Positions 1 to 9,230 of a DNA stretch of 64,000 nt are shown in pieces. Origin of the DNA: Dyadobacter beijingensis DSM 21582. Its GTDB lineage: Bacteria > Bacteroidota > Bacteroidia > Cytophagales > Spirosomataceae. Numbering within the stretch: the first letter of the stretch is position 1; each line of letters starts with the position of its first letter. A program made the translations under genes and the position numbers. The stretch lies in contig NZ_KB907786.1 in NCBI RefSeq assembly GCF_000382205.1, positions 806,001-870,000 of the forward strand, read 5' to 3'. The notes beneath the pieces were generated by a model. It saw only the letters and a program-made list of their open reading frames with translations. It searched no databases and was not told the DNA's origin.

Positions 1-609
1 GCCATAGTAATCGTATAATTTCTGTTCGATTTGTGCCTGGTTTAAATGCGGGTTGCGGTTCGGATTCAGCAGGCACGATTTGCTGGTCAGCAGGCTGCCT
101 GCACCATTGAATTCCACCGAGCCGCCTTCCATAATGATGCCCGGGTTCACGACCGGCAGGTTCAGGTATTCGGCCACGGCGCGCGGGGTACGGTTGTCGT
201 CGTCGTAAGGCGGATATTTGCCGCCCCAGGCATTGTGCCCCCAGTCGACGATCATCCGCTCGCCGGTTGCAGGATTGACGACAAAAGAAGGCCCGTGGTC
301 GCGGCACCAGGCGTCGTTGGTGGGTTTTACAATCAATTCAATTTTACTCAAATCCACACCTGTCCTCACCAGCTCGCCGGTAATAAATGTCTTCAATGCA
401 TCGTCGTTGGCGATAATGCCTACATTTTCTCCCTCGCTGATCGCCTTGATGAATGCCAGGTATTGCGGCCGCATCCGGGCAAGCTTATCGCCCTGCCAGG
501 ACGCATCATTGTGCGGGAAAGTAAGCCAGGTGGCGCGGTGAGGTGCCCATTCGGCGGGAAACGTGAAGCCCAGCTCGCGGGGGGTCGATGAAGCGGTATT
601 TGCTGTCAA
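1..609 (-). CDS. aguA: Agmatine deiminase, N-terminal part (runs off the window)
   Basis: Agmatine deiminase hydrolyses agmatine to N-carbamoylputrescine and ammonia, in the cytoplasm, as the first step of the agmatine route to putrescine. The 203 visible residues carry family hallmarks: FPAEWAPHRATWLTFPHND near the N-terminus, NDAWCRDHGPSF in the middle and MEGGSVEFNGAG near the window edge. The catalytic Cys region lies beyond base 1. An in-frame stop (616-618) sits just upstream and no ATG precedes the conserved start region, so the best start is TTG at 609. The next enzyme of the pathway, N-carbamoylputrescine amidase, is encoded at 9965-10873. Identity is confident; the start is less so. 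Confidence 0.85.
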   Translation of the reverse strand, partial: MTANTASSTPRELGFTFPAEWAPHRATWLTFPHNDASWQGDKLARMRPQYLAFIKAISEGENVGIIANDDALKTFITGELVRTGVDLSKIELIVKPTNDAWCRDHGPSFVVNPATGERMIVDWGHNAWGGKYPPYDDDNRTPRAVAEYLNLPVVNPGIIMEGGSVEFNGAGSLLTSKSCLLNPNRNPHLNQAQIEQKLYDYYG

Positions 610-677
610 AGTATATTAAATGTATTGGTCCTGCTCAAAAATGAAGTGCAAAGGTCGTAAAAGGTTTCGAAGCAGAC

Positions 678-708
678 CAAAAAAATAAAGCCCCGCGAGC
701 GGGGCTTT
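678..708 (-). terminator. Intrinsic terminator downstream of the Hint-domain gene
   Basis: A perfect 10-bp GC-rich stem (687-696 paired with 699-708) is followed on the minus strand by a T-rich tract (complement of 678-685). It lies just after the stop codon of the 733-1320 gene, so it ends that transcript before the agmatine deiminase gene. Confidence 0.8.
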
Positions 709-732
709 ACCGGAAGTTGAGCAAATAGAAAA

Positions 733-1320
733 TCAGTTGTTGGCAACCATCACATTGTCGACCAGATAGGTGCCATCCACCGTTTCAATGTTGTAAGCCT
801 TGCTGACGCGCCGTGCATTCTGCTGCACCGCGCCTACTTTCCACGACGACACAATGCCCGTTGAAGGTTCGTAATGGTACAGAATATCGTTTTTCGAAAG
901 CCTCTTCATACGCTTCCGGCCGCGGTTGGTCTGCACTTTGTGGTGCGGAGTGGCTTCGAGCAGCAATGCGGGTACCATCGGTGAGTCTGCCGAAGCTTCG
1001 TCTACGACCGGCCGCAGGTACACGGCCGTCAGCAGCGACGTCGGCTGGTTGAACACGTCGATCTGCCTTACTTGCGTGGTCGCCGTTTTGCCGTCCTTGC
1101 ACGTCTTTACGTGCTCGCCCACCCGTACGTCCGCGATGGATTTGACGGTGCCGTCGGCCATGGTAACCGGCGCGCTGGCTGAAAAGTACTTGCACCGTTT
1201 GGTACTTTTCGCCATCCGGATCGTCGCCTGCGACTGAATGCTGCTGACGGCGGCGATCTCGGCTTGGGCAAAAACTGTCAGTGAAAGGAGTGAAAAAATA
1301 CTGGTGGTCAGGACCTTCAT
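733..1320 (-). CDS. Secreted stand-alone Hint (hedgehog/intein-like) domain protein
   Basis: A 195-residue protein with a Sec signal peptide (about residues 1-20) and then one Hint-type fold. Visible blocks are Cys43 followed by SAPVTMADGTVKSIADVRVGE (positions 49-69, the intein block A pattern), ATPHHKV (block B-like TxxH) and a C-terminal YNIETVDGTYLVDNVMVANN (blocks F/G-like, ending Asn-Asn where inteins have His-Asn). There is no N-terminal passenger beyond the signal peptide and no C-extein. The family autoprocesses peptide bonds; whether this one does is unknown. Cys43 lies about two residues further from the PV motif than usual, so catalysis may be altered or lost. It has its own terminator downstream. 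Confidence 0.65.
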   Translation of the reverse strand: MKVLTTSIFSLLSLTVFAQAEIAAVSSIQSQATIRMAKSTKRCKYFSASAPVTMADGTVKSIADVRVGEHVKTCKDGKTATTQVRQIDVFNQPTSLLTAVYLRPVVDEASADSPMVPALLLEATPHHKVQTNRGRKRMKRLSKNDILYHYEPSTGIVSSWKVGAVQQNARRVSKAYNIETVDGTYLVDNVMVANN

Positions 1321-1331
1321 AAAAAGTTAGG

Positions 1332-2432
1332 TTACGACGATGCCTTGGACATTTTTACAAATACTTTGCTCAATGCATTGGGCACCGCGCCGAGGCAGAT
1401 CAGGACGAGCCCGGCCGTGATGAGCGTGGAAGTATGTGCGAAGAATGTACCGGAAGACAGGATTGCTAAAATTAATATCGTTGAGAATGGTAATGAGAAT
1501 GCCAATAGCAACACGGCCAGTTCGAGGTCGAAAGTCCGCTTCTCTTTCGGCATGGCCTTCGCGTCTTCGCGCAGGTTGAATGCCGAAATGTGGGCGAGTG
1601 GCCAGAAGCTGGCGGCACTCAGCGGGATCACGATCGACAGCAATACCATGTTCAGGTCGGTAATGTTCAGGACGTAGATCATACCCGCGCTGATGAGCAT
1701 CGTAATGCCGGCGCGGAAGAACAGGATACTGGCAACGATACGCTTTTTGCCCTCTTTCAGTTGCACGGCCAGGCCGATGAAGAGCAGCACGAGGGGCGTC
1801 ATCATAGCGCTCGTTTTATCAAAAATATCCACCACCAGCGGCGGCAACGAATTGTAGTTGATACCGAGGCTGAGCAGGATGATTGCGATGAAAATGAGCA
1901 GGTTAATGGGCTCCTGGAACATGCTCGCGAAGAGGCTTTTGAGCTTGCCGCCCATTTTAGTCTCCTTGTCGTCGCTGTTTTTCAAAAACATGTTCATCGC
2001 CAGGATGTAGAGCGAGATCAGTACGAAAAACTTGTTACCGACGTCGGCCAGCGCCGCGATAGCAAGGCTTTTTTCACCCAAAAACTCGGCGATAAACGGG
2101 AAACACGACAAGCCCGGCGCCAGCGAGGGAATGAGCATCATCAATGTGCGGCCGGTAGGACTATTCTTTTCAATGCCGAACAATGCGAATGCGAGCGGCG
2201 CCGAAAAGAACATCAGGAAGTTGAAGATGAGCGTAACGAGCGGAATGATGAACATCGAGGAATCGATGTCTATTTTCATTAAAGAGATAAATATCGTCGA
2301 AGGCAGCGCCACCGAGAGAATAATTTCCTTGATGCCGTTGGTTTGGTCCTTGTTCTTGAATTTGCTTTTGAGCAACAAACCCAAAGCAATTAACAGTAAT
2401 AGCGTAATGGTTTTTTGCAATGCGTCACTCAT
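1332..2432 (-). CDS. AEC-family (auxin efflux carrier-like) permease
   Basis: A 366-residue integral membrane protein with about ten hydrophobic segments arranged as two five-helix halves around a charged central loop (near residues 150-165). An N-terminal helix is followed by NGIKEIILSVALPSTIF, and the ALPS segment resembles the motif of AEC permeases (Mem_trans family) that move small organic acids. Substrate cannot be read from sequence. The gene stands 11 bp upstream of the Hint-protein gene on the same strand and may be co-transcribed with it. The assignment to AEC rests on topology and these motifs. Confidence 0.6.
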   Translation of the reverse strand: MSDALQKTITLLLLIALGLLLKSKFKNKDQTNGIKEIILSVALPSTIFISLMKIDIDSSMFIIPLVTLIFNFLMFFSAPLAFALFGIEKNSPTGRTLMMLIPSLAPGLSCFPFIAEFLGEKSLAIAALADVGNKFFVLISLYILAMNMFLKNSDDKETKMGGKLKSLFASMFQEPINLLIFIAIILLSLGINYNSLPPLVVDIFDKTSAMMTPLVLLFIGLAVQLKEGKKRIVASILFFRAGITMLISAGMIYVLNITDLNMVLLSIVIPLSAASFWPLAHISAFNLREDAKAMPKEKRTFDLELAVLLLAFSLPFSTILILAILSSGTFFAHTSTLITAGLVLICLGAVPNALSKVFVKMSKASS

Positions 2433-2540
2433 AGTCCGGAATATTTAAGATGTAATAGGAGTGTATCGAAGATTAATGAGGGTGTTGCTTTCGCGGAAGG
2501 TTGTAACGAGGTTGTAGTAAAGTAACGGGAGTGAAAATCT

Positions 2541-2602
2541 TTGTTGTCAGGTGTTGTCAGGTGTTGTCAGGTGATGGTCAGGTATTGTCAGGAATGGTCA
2601 TG
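2541..2602. repeat. Short 10-bp tandem repeat array (about six degenerate units)
   Basis: Six consecutive copies of a 10-bp unit close to GTGTTGTCAG. The first three are nearly identical, the last three drift (ATGGTCAG, ATTGTCAG, AATGGTCA). The array fills part of the 267-bp gap between the permease and the aminotransferase. The unit is too short and contiguous to be CRISPR. No other feature is seen in this gap. Confidence 0.8.
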
Positions 2603-2699
2603 AAAAGGGTTTTCTCCTCTCAATAATTGACTATTCGTGACAACGCCTGACTACAAATTACTATTTTGGGCAAATATTTGACCGTAACATTACACCACC

Positions 2700-3887
2700 T
2701 TAGCTGAGTGTCCCCAGCGCCCCTACGAACGCCTTCATTTCATCCATCGTACCGATGCTGACGCGGCACCAGGGTTTGTTCTGGACGTCGAACGAGCGGA
2801 CGGCGATGCCTTTGGCGGTCATTTTGGTGAGCAGTTCCTTGCCCGAAATGCTGATCGGGAAGAGCACGAAGTTGGTGTATGACGGGATGTACTTGTAACC
2901 CATCTTGTCGAGGTTCTCGTACAGGTAAGTTTTCGCTTCGTGGTTCAGTTTGCGGGTATTGCCCTGGAAATCCTTGTCGTCGAGGCTGGCGGATGCCGCG
3001 AAGATCGACGTGTAGGAAATGCCCATTCCACCGCGGGTGATCTTGTTGATACCGGCCAGGAACTCAGGCTGCGCGGCAATGTAACCCACGCGGATACCGG
3101 CCATACCCATGATTTTCGAGAAGGTACGGGCGATGATTACGTTTTTCTTTTGTGCCAGTAGCGAAACCATGCTTTGCGTATCGGCACCTACTGCGAGTTC
3201 GATGTAAGCTTCGTCGACGAATACCGGTACTTTTTCGGAAACACGCGAGCAGAAGTCGAGCAGGTCCTGGCCTTTGGTGATGGCGCCGGTAGGATTGTTG
3301 GGGTTACAAACATAAACGAGTTTGGTATCCTTGTCGATCGCCGCTTCCATCGCTTTCAGGTCGTGCGACCAGTCGGCTGTACATGGAACGGGCTTCCAGG
3401 TAGCGCCTACGGATTTCGCCACGCTCACGAGCGACATGTAGCAAGGATCGGCTGAAACGATGTTGCCGCCTTTCATGAAGGTTACCAATGCCACTTTTTC
3501 CAGCAGATCGGACGAGCCCGGGCCCATCATGATGTGGTCGGCGGTAACGCCTTCTTTTTTGGCAATCTTATCGATGAGGTCGTACATTTCTTTCCAGGCG
3601 TAGCGGTTACCATTTTTCACAGATTCCGCCACCGCTTTCTGGGCCGACATCGGCGGTCCGTAAGGGTTCTCGTTAGAGCTTAATTTCGCAATGATCTTGG
3701 GCGCTTTGAAGTCGTTCGGCAGGAAATGCTCTCTCACCATCGGACTGCGGAAAATGCGGTTCTCAGGGTCCAGTGACAATGGTGTGTTCTCGAATGCGCC
3801 GGCAGTAAGGTGTGGGGCTACGGCCATGCCGCCTAATGCCATTAAACCGGATTTTAACAGGTTCCGACGGTCAATTTTTTGGTTCAT
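2700..3887 (-). CDS. Tat-exported PLP aminotransferase (HisC-like, fold type I)
   Basis: A 395-residue class I/II aminotransferase related to histidinol-phosphate aminotransferase. Motifs: SSNENPYGPP (70-79), GPGSS (122-126), CNPNNPTG (194-201), DEAY (225-228) and the PLP Lys258 in TFSKIMGMAGIRVGY. The N-terminus (DRRNLLKSGLMALGGMAVAP, residues 6-25) is a twin-arginine signal, so the folded PLP enzyme should be exported. It lies 106 bp downstream of the lipoprotein/SusD/SusC genes on the same strand and could act on an imported substrate. Canonical HisC proteins are cytoplasmic and lack this extension; histidine biosynthesis is therefore not the likely role. Substrate unknown. Confidence 0.8.
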   Translation of the reverse strand: MNQKIDRRNLLKSGLMALGGMAVAPHLTAGAFENTPLSLDPENRIFRSPMVREHFLPNDFKAPKIIAKLSSNENPYGPPMSAQKAVAESVKNGNRYAWKEMYDLIDKIAKKEGVTADHIMMGPGSSDLLEKVALVTFMKGGNIVSADPCYMSLVSVAKSVGATWKPVPCTADWSHDLKAMEAAIDKDTKLVYVCNPNNPTGAITKGQDLLDFCSRVSEKVPVFVDEAYIELAVGADTQSMVSLLAQKKNVIIARTFSKIMGMAGIRVGYIAAQPEFLAGINKITRGGMGISYTSIFAASASLDDKDFQGNTRKLNHEAKTYLYENLDKMGYKYIPSYTNFVLFPISISGKELLTKMTAKGIAVRSFDVQNKPWCRVSIGTMDEMKAFVGALGTLS

Positions 3888-3993
3888 TGGTCAATTGTTT
3901 AAGTACGTGACGATTAATATTCAGGAGTAAAAATCTTGATTCAATATACAAATAAACCAGCCGACTTTTAAGTCTATATGGCTTGTTTTTCAA

Positions 3994-4485
3994 TTAGTTA
4001 GCCTGTACTTGCGAGAATCGCGTGAATGCGATGCCCTTGTGCGAGCCCGACCAGGATATCTTCGTGATCGTTCCTGCTTTCGGTGCGGCCACACCCAGGT
4101 CGGCCCAGGTTTTTTCGAGTTTCACCACACCTTGGGCATCCGAAGTAACCTCGCCAAGCACGGCGCCGGTACGTAGGGTTATCTTGATCGACAGATTCGG
4201 TACGGGAATGGAGTCGATGCCTTTGGTATGGTCGAGAATGTTGGTCTTGTCGAGTTCCAGGAGCCGGGCCGAAAGCGTCAGTTTCTGCGCGGTGGCCGAG
4301 TAGGTGACGGTCGGCTCGCTGGCAATGGGAGCCCCGAAAGGCGCGCCCACGATGTCTACGAGCACTGGTGCCACGTCGCGGTCGAGGAATGGATCTTCCT
4401 CTTTACAGGACACAAACCCGAATGTGAGTGCCAGCATCACCAGCGCGGAAGGGAAAAGCGATTGGATATTTTTCATCATCTTCAA
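3994..4485 (-). CDS. Putative lipoprotein downstream of SusD
   Basis: A 163-residue protein with a lipoprotein signal peptide: a hydrophobic stretch followed by FGFVSC, with Cys27 as the lipidation site and an acidic KEEDP tail after it. The rest is beta-rich with no enzyme motif; it resembles small surface lipoproteins encoded after SusD genes that help bind the ligand, but I do not recognise the family. It starts 24 bp after the SusD stop, so it is almost certainly co-transcribed with the SusCD pair. Confidence 0.65.
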   Translation of the reverse strand: MKMMKNIQSLFPSALVMLALTFGFVSCKEEDPFLDRDVAPVLVDIVGAPFGAPIASEPTVTYSATAQKLTLSARLLELDKTNILDHTKGIDSIPVPNLSIKITLRTGAVLGEVTSDAQGVVKLEKTWADLGVAAPKAGTITKISWSGSHKGIAFTRFSQVQAN

Positions 4486-4509
4486 AGTCTTGGAGTTGGG
4501 ATTAAACCG

Positions 4510-5988
4510 TTATTTCTCTGCCCACCACAGTTTGGTCTTCATGTCGTCGGCACCGCCGTTCAGCTTCGTTCCTTCGCCTACCGCCGTCGCATTCAGCGAA
4601 TATTCGGAAGCCGGGTAGTTGAAGCGTGTCGGAAGGATACCGCCGTTGTTCAGTACCGCACGCGGGTCTGGTGCGGGGAACACCGGGAAGCCCGTTCTGC
4701 GCCATTCGATCCAGGCTTCTACGCCTTGCCCGAAGAGCGAGATCCATTTCTGTTCGAGTACTTTCTCCTTGCTTACCGGGCCGGCTTTGGTCATGTAGTC
4801 GGCAGGGGGCGTGAGGCCATACTGCGCAAACGAGGCGGTAATGCCCGCTTCGAAGTACTTTTTCGCATCGCCGGTAATGTCACCGTCGACGGCGGCTTCG
4901 GCCAGCACGAAATTCAGGTCGGCAAAGGTCATGATCACTTCGGGCGCTGCCGCATCGGTGAATGCCTTACCGATCGTGGAGCTGGTAGCGAGGTACCCTG
5001 TCGCGATCGCGTCGGGGAGGCCGTTGGCGTGTCCCTGGTAGAGGCCGTCCTTATTAGGGTTGGCGTACACGGTAATGCGGGTGTCGCCCAGCGCATTCAT
5101 TTTATCTGCCAGCGTTTTGCTGATGTTCCAGTCGGTACGGCCGCCCTGGATCAGGATCTGGTTCCACTCGTTGTTGCTCGGAAGCACCGTCGTGCATTTC
5201 AGGGATGCATTGTCGGCGTTGCTTGTGAAAATCGGGAATTTCGCCGCATCTCCGAGAATTTCGGTGAATATGGCTTTCGACTCGGCCGGCTTTTTGGCGG
5301 CCTGGCGGTTAGCAAGGCGCAGACGGAGCGAGTTGGCGAACTTTTTCCATTTCAAAATATCACCCGAATACAGAATGTCGCCCGCAATGGCCGGGCCGCC
5401 CACCGTCAGTTTTTCGTTGGCTGTTTTCAGGTCGTTCAGCAAGCCTGCGTAAATGGTCTCCATCGAGTCGTACTTCGGCGTGTACACCGGCTCGCCTGCC
5501 GTGCCTTTGATGGCATCGGTGTAGGGGATCGAGCCGTACATGTCAGTGAGCAGCGAGAATACCCAGGTGCGCATCACCAATGCAACGCCCTCGTAGTTTG
5601 CATTAGGGGTGGCCGAGCCGGCGCCGGTCTGGTTGATGATCCGCTGGAAATTCAGGAGGCCGTCGTTGAAAAAGCCTTTCCAGTTATTCGCCAGCAGGGC
5701 AGGGGATACCGTATAGTCGTCGCCCTCGTTGCTGTAAATATTGCGGGTCAAATGCTGCACGTACAGTTCCGCGGCGTCGATATTAATGCGCTCGAAGCGG
5801 TCGCGGTGGCCCCAGTAGCGGTCAATGGAAGTTTCGATGCCGGTAGGGAGCAGGTATTGCGGTCCGATGGCCGTGGGGCTGTTCGGGCTCACGTTCATGC
5901 TGTCGAAATCCTTGGTGCAGCTGGTGATGCTCAATGCGCCGGCCAGGGCTGTCATCCAAACGGTTTTATGGGTCAATATGCTTTTCAT
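4510..5988 (-). CDS. SusD-like outer-membrane lipoprotein (SusD_2 type)
   Basis: A 492-residue SusD/RagB-superfamily protein that would sit on the cell surface as the substrate-binding lid of the SusC channel encoded just upstream. The signal peptide ends in ALSITSC, with Cys24 as the lipidation site. The body shows the helical TPR-like pattern of the family, including NWKGFFNDGLLNFQRII, LLTDMYGSIPYTDA and a C-terminal EQKWISLFGQGVEAWIEWRR segment, a hallmark of the SusD_2 subgroup found with peptide or small-molecule transporters as often as with glycan loci. No glycoside hydrolase is encoded nearby, so the ligand may not be a polysaccharide. Confidence 0.9.
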   Translation of the reverse strand: MKSILTHKTVWMTALAGALSITSCTKDFDSMNVSPNSPTAIGPQYLLPTGIETSIDRYWGHRDRFERINIDAAELYVQHLTRNIYSNEGDDYTVSPALLANNWKGFFNDGLLNFQRIINQTGAGSATPNANYEGVALVMRTWVFSLLTDMYGSIPYTDAIKGTAGEPVYTPKYDSMETIYAGLLNDLKTANEKLTVGGPAIAGDILYSGDILKWKKFANSLRLRLANRQAAKKPAESKAIFTEILGDAAKFPIFTSNADNASLKCTTVLPSNNEWNQILIQGGRTDWNISKTLADKMNALGDTRITVYANPNKDGLYQGHANGLPDAIATGYLATSSTIGKAFTDAAAPEVIMTFADLNFVLAEAAVDGDITGDAKKYFEAGITASFAQYGLTPPADYMTKAGPVSKEKVLEQKWISLFGQGVEAWIEWRRTGFPVFPAPDPRAVLNNGGILPTRFNYPASEYSLNATAVGEGTKLNGGADDMKTKLWWAEK

Positions 5989-6027
5989 TTCGTAATGCTT
6001 TTAGGTCTTCAAATAGTTTTGACAGGA

Positions 6028-9000
6028 TCAGAATGACAGCGAGAGGTTTGCACCGATGCTGCGGGAGCTTGGCAGCTCGCCGTAACCGAATCCTTGCTGG
6101 TTGCCGCCTTTCGCGTCGATCTCCGGATCGATGTGCGGCGTGTTTTTGAAGATCATCCAGACGTTCCGACCTACGAGCGAGATCTTGGCAGACTGGATTT
6201 TTACCTTTTTCAAAAGCGATGGGCTGAAAGAATAGCCCAATGAAAGTTCGCGCAGTTTCACATAACTCGCATCGAAAATCGCCGACTCGTGGTAGTTACG
6301 CGGGTTGGAATAGCCGTAAAGCTGGTTGGCCGTTACGATAATGTCGTTGGGAACGTAGGATTTGGAACCATCCGCAGCTGTTACCTCGCGTACCCCCTGG
6401 CCGATCACCCCTTCCTCGCGGCCCAATGCCGTTTCTGCATACTGGCCGGTCCAGCGGGCGGTACCGGTACCTTCATCATAAATGTCGCCACCCATGCGAA
6501 CGTCCACCAAAGCGCTCAGCGACCATCCTTTGTAGTTGAATGTGTTGAGCATACCGCCGATCCAGTCGGGCTGGATATTGCCCAGCTTTTGTCCGGCGGC
6601 CGTCAGCGGCAAGCCATTCGGGCCGTATACTACCTGGCCGTTGTATTTCTGGAAACCTACGCCGTAGAATGTGCCGTAAGGCTGGCCTACCCGCGCTTCG
6701 GACGACATACCGCGCTGCGTTGCGAGCGTGTAGGTGGTGAGGCCTTCTGCGAGTTCAACCACCTTGTTGCGGTTACGCGCCCAGTTCAGCGATACATCCC
6801 AGCTGAATCCGCCCGGAAGTTTCACGGGCGTTCCCGAGATCGCGATTTCAACCCCTTTGTTGGTGATCTTTCCGGCATTGAGGATGCGGGTATTGTAGCC
6901 GCTCGCTTTGGAAATCTCCACACCCAGGATCTGGTCTTTGGTCGTCTGGTCGTAGTAAGTCACATCGAGGCCGATTTTTCCTTTCAGGAAGCGCAGGTCG
7001 GCGCCGAGTTCGAGGCCGGTTGTGATCTCCGGTTTCAGGCCAGAGTTCGCGATCTGCGTGTTTTCGGAGAATTTAGGCACTGCACCATTCCAGGAGCCGC
7101 TGGCCAGGTAGGTTTGTGCCAATTGGTATGGTGTCGCATCGTTGCCCACCTGTGCATAGCTGGCGCGAACCTTGCCGAATGTGAAGACGTTGCCTTTGAT
7201 ATCGAAGAGTTCCGTCAATACCGCACTCAATGAGGCCGACGGGTAGAAATACGAACGCGCATTCGAAGGCAGCGTGCTCGACCAGTCGTTACGGGCGGTC
7301 AGGTCGAGGAACAAGGCGTCTTTCCAGGAGAAATTAGCCGTTCCGAACAAGCTTTGTGTTTCCGACTTGCGGATCTCCGATTCGATCGTGTTCTGGCTCG
7401 GCACCGAGTTTCCGGCGTTGTAAAGGCCGTCTACCACGAGTTCGCCTACATAGAAGTAGTTTCTTTTGTAATAATTCGTCCGTTTGATACCGCCCAGCTG
7501 CACATTCAATCCGAAATCAGGAGAGATGTTCTTGTTGTAGGTCAGCATGAAATCGGAATTCGTTTCCTGGCTGCGGAGCACTTCTTCGGAGTAGCGTCCC
7601 GGCGTGCGTACGCCGTTGCGGACACGGAGGAAGTTGGACACGTTAATGCGCGTATCGGACCAGTAATCGGTGCCCGAGCGGATCATCAGGCTCAGTGAAG
7701 GCAGGATTTTATAGTTCAATGCGATGTTGCCCATCAACCGGTCCTTCTCGTTGCTCGAAGGCAATCTTTTTTGCGAAAAATACGGGTTGGTAAAGAAGGT
7801 ATGCTGCCAGTTAGGCGGGTCGGTGTCGTTGCCGCGCTGGTTGTGCACATCGATGTAGCTCTCGTAGTCGCGCAGCTGTGCCCACGACACGTGGCGGTGC
7901 GACCAGATGAATTCCTGTCCGCTGCCGTAGCTCTTGTTGTCCGAGCCCGATTTGATATACTCTCCCGAAAGCGTAATGCTCAGGTTTTTGGTCAGGTTAT
8001 AGCCCGAGTTGATGCGGAAGTTGTTCCGATGAAAATCATTGTAGTACATAATGCCCGTCTGGTCCACGCGGCTCAGGCCGAGGCGGAAGTAGCCTTTGTC
8101 ATTACCGCCGTTCAACGCCACGCTGTTGGTGATCGTGCGGCCGGTATTCCAGTACTCTTCCCAGTTGTTGGGCTGAGGAGTCAGTGGTGCAACATCGTCA
8201 CCAGTCCACCACTGTCTCACCAGACGCCCGTCCATTGGAGCTCCCCAGCTTTCATCTGTACCTTCTGATCCTACGAGAGGATATCTTGCGTCGTAGACGG
8301 CGCGGTATTGCGCAATTTCTGTCGGATCGGTGATGTTGCCGCTCCACCCGTCGTTGTACCAGGTGCGGTAGCCATTACCACCTCCGTAAGTGTTTTGGAA
8401 TTTCGGTTTGATCCACGGACGTTCGAAAGTGATGTTGGAGTTGATGTCCACACCGAGGCCTTTCGTGCCCTGTCCGTTTTTAGTGGTAATGAGGATAACG
8501 CCGTTGGCAGCGCGCGAGCCGTACAATGCAGCCGCGTTCGGGCCTTTCAGCACGGACATTTCCTTGATATTGTCGGGGTTGATTTCTGAAATACCACCGC
8601 CCCAGGTTTTGCTTGCGGTTTGTTCCATCGGCACGCCGTCGATGACGATCAGGGGCTGGTTGTTGCCGGAAACCGACGAAGAACCGCGGATCTGAATGGT
8701 GGAGCCGCTGCCCGGCCCGCCGTTCGATTGTACGCGCACCCCTGCAATTTTACCCGAAAGTGCATTCGCCACGTTGGTAGAACGCGACTCCGTCAATGCG
8801 CTTCCTTTTACTTCCTGTACTGTATATCCCAACGCCTTTTTCTCGCGCTCGATACCGAATGCGGTCACGACCACCTCGGCGAGCTGTCGCGTGTCGGCGT
8901 CCAGCTTAATGTCGAATTTGGATTGGTTTCCGATCGGCATTTCTTTGATCAGAAAACCCACATATGAAATCACAAGAGTGCCATCACCCGGAACCGAAAA

Positions 9001-9183
9001 GCTGAAATTACCGTCAGCATCGGCGTTTGTACCCACATTGGTGCCTTTGTAAATGATTGATGCACCAGCCAGTCCGAGACCATCTTCGGCTGCCGTTACC
9101 TTGCCGGCCAGTTGACGCACTTGTGCGTAAGCGACCGGAGAACACAGACAAGCCCATATAAAAAAGAGTAGAACTTTACGCAT
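6028..9183 (-). CDS. SusC/RagA-type TonB-dependent outer-membrane transporter
   Basis: A 1051-residue outer-membrane protein. In order: signal peptide (1-20, ending AYAQ), a carboxypeptidase-regulatory-like beta-sandwich (about 24-95), the linker LAEVVVTAFGIEREKKALGY, a plug domain with GVRVQSNGGPGSGSTIQIRGSSS and VLKGPNAAALYGSRAANGV, and a long TonB-receptor barrel ending in LSLSF. It imports a ligand through the outer membrane, energised by TonB, together with the SusD at 4510-5988. It heads the SusC-SusD-lipoprotein operon and is preceded by an unusually long structured leader. It has no STN domain, so it is not a sigma/anti-sigma signalling receptor. Ligand unknown. Confidence 0.92.
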   Translation of the reverse strand: MRKVLLFFIWACLCSPVAYAQVRQLAGKVTAAEDGLGLAGASIIYKGTNVGTNADADGNFSFSVPGDGTLVISYVGFLIKEMPIGNQSKFDIKLDADTRQLAEVVVTAFGIEREKKALGYTVQEVKGSALTESRSTNVANALSGKIAGVRVQSNGGPGSGSTIQIRGSSSVSGNNQPLIVIDGVPMEQTASKTWGGGISEINPDNIKEMSVLKGPNAAALYGSRAANGVILITTKNGQGTKGLGVDINSNITFERPWIKPKFQNTYGGGNGYRTWYNDGWSGNITDPTEIAQYRAVYDARYPLVGSEGTDESWGAPMDGRLVRQWWTGDDVAPLTPQPNNWEEYWNTGRTITNSVALNGGNDKGYFRLGLSRVDQTGIMYYNDFHRNNFRINSGYNLTKNLSITLSGEYIKSGSDNKSYGSGQEFIWSHRHVSWAQLRDYESYIDVHNQRGNDTDPPNWQHTFFTNPYFSQKRLPSSNEKDRLMGNIALNYKILPSLSLMIRSGTDYWSDTRINVSNFLRVRNGVRTPGRYSEEVLRSQETNSDFMLTYNKNISPDFGLNVQLGGIKRTNYYKRNYFYVGELVVDGLYNAGNSVPSQNTIESEIRKSETQSLFGTANFSWKDALFLDLTARNDWSSTLPSNARSYFYPSASLSAVLTELFDIKGNVFTFGKVRASYAQVGNDATPYQLAQTYLASGSWNGAVPKFSENTQIANSGLKPEITTGLELGADLRFLKGKIGLDVTYYDQTTKDQILGVEISKASGYNTRILNAGKITNKGVEIAISGTPVKLPGGFSWDVSLNWARNRNKVVELAEGLTTYTLATQRGMSSEARVGQPYGTFYGVGFQKYNGQVVYGPNGLPLTAAGQKLGNIQPDWIGGMLNTFNYKGWSLSALVDVRMGGDIYDEGTGTARWTGQYAETALGREEGVIGQGVREVTAADGSKSYVPNDIIVTANQLYGYSNPRNYHESAIFDASYVKLRELSLGYSFSPSLLKKVKIQSAKISLVGRNVWMIFKNTPHIDPEIDAKGGNQQGFGYGELPSSRSIGANLSLSF

Positions 9184-9230
9184 GGGGAATCAGGGTTAAA
9201 TTGTTAGGTATTCGGTGGTAGTAGGAGTAG

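Noticed and set aside
2541..2602. CRISPR array
   Set aside because: Units are 10 bp and adjoining, without spacers, and no cas gene is in the window.
4228..6036. A 602-codon open frame on the plus strand
   Set aside because: It is antisense to a SusD gene with clear motifs, has no recognisable domain and arises from the high third-position GC of the true gene. Similar antisense frames at 14125-15402, 32969-34279 and 37521-38957 were dropped for the same reason.
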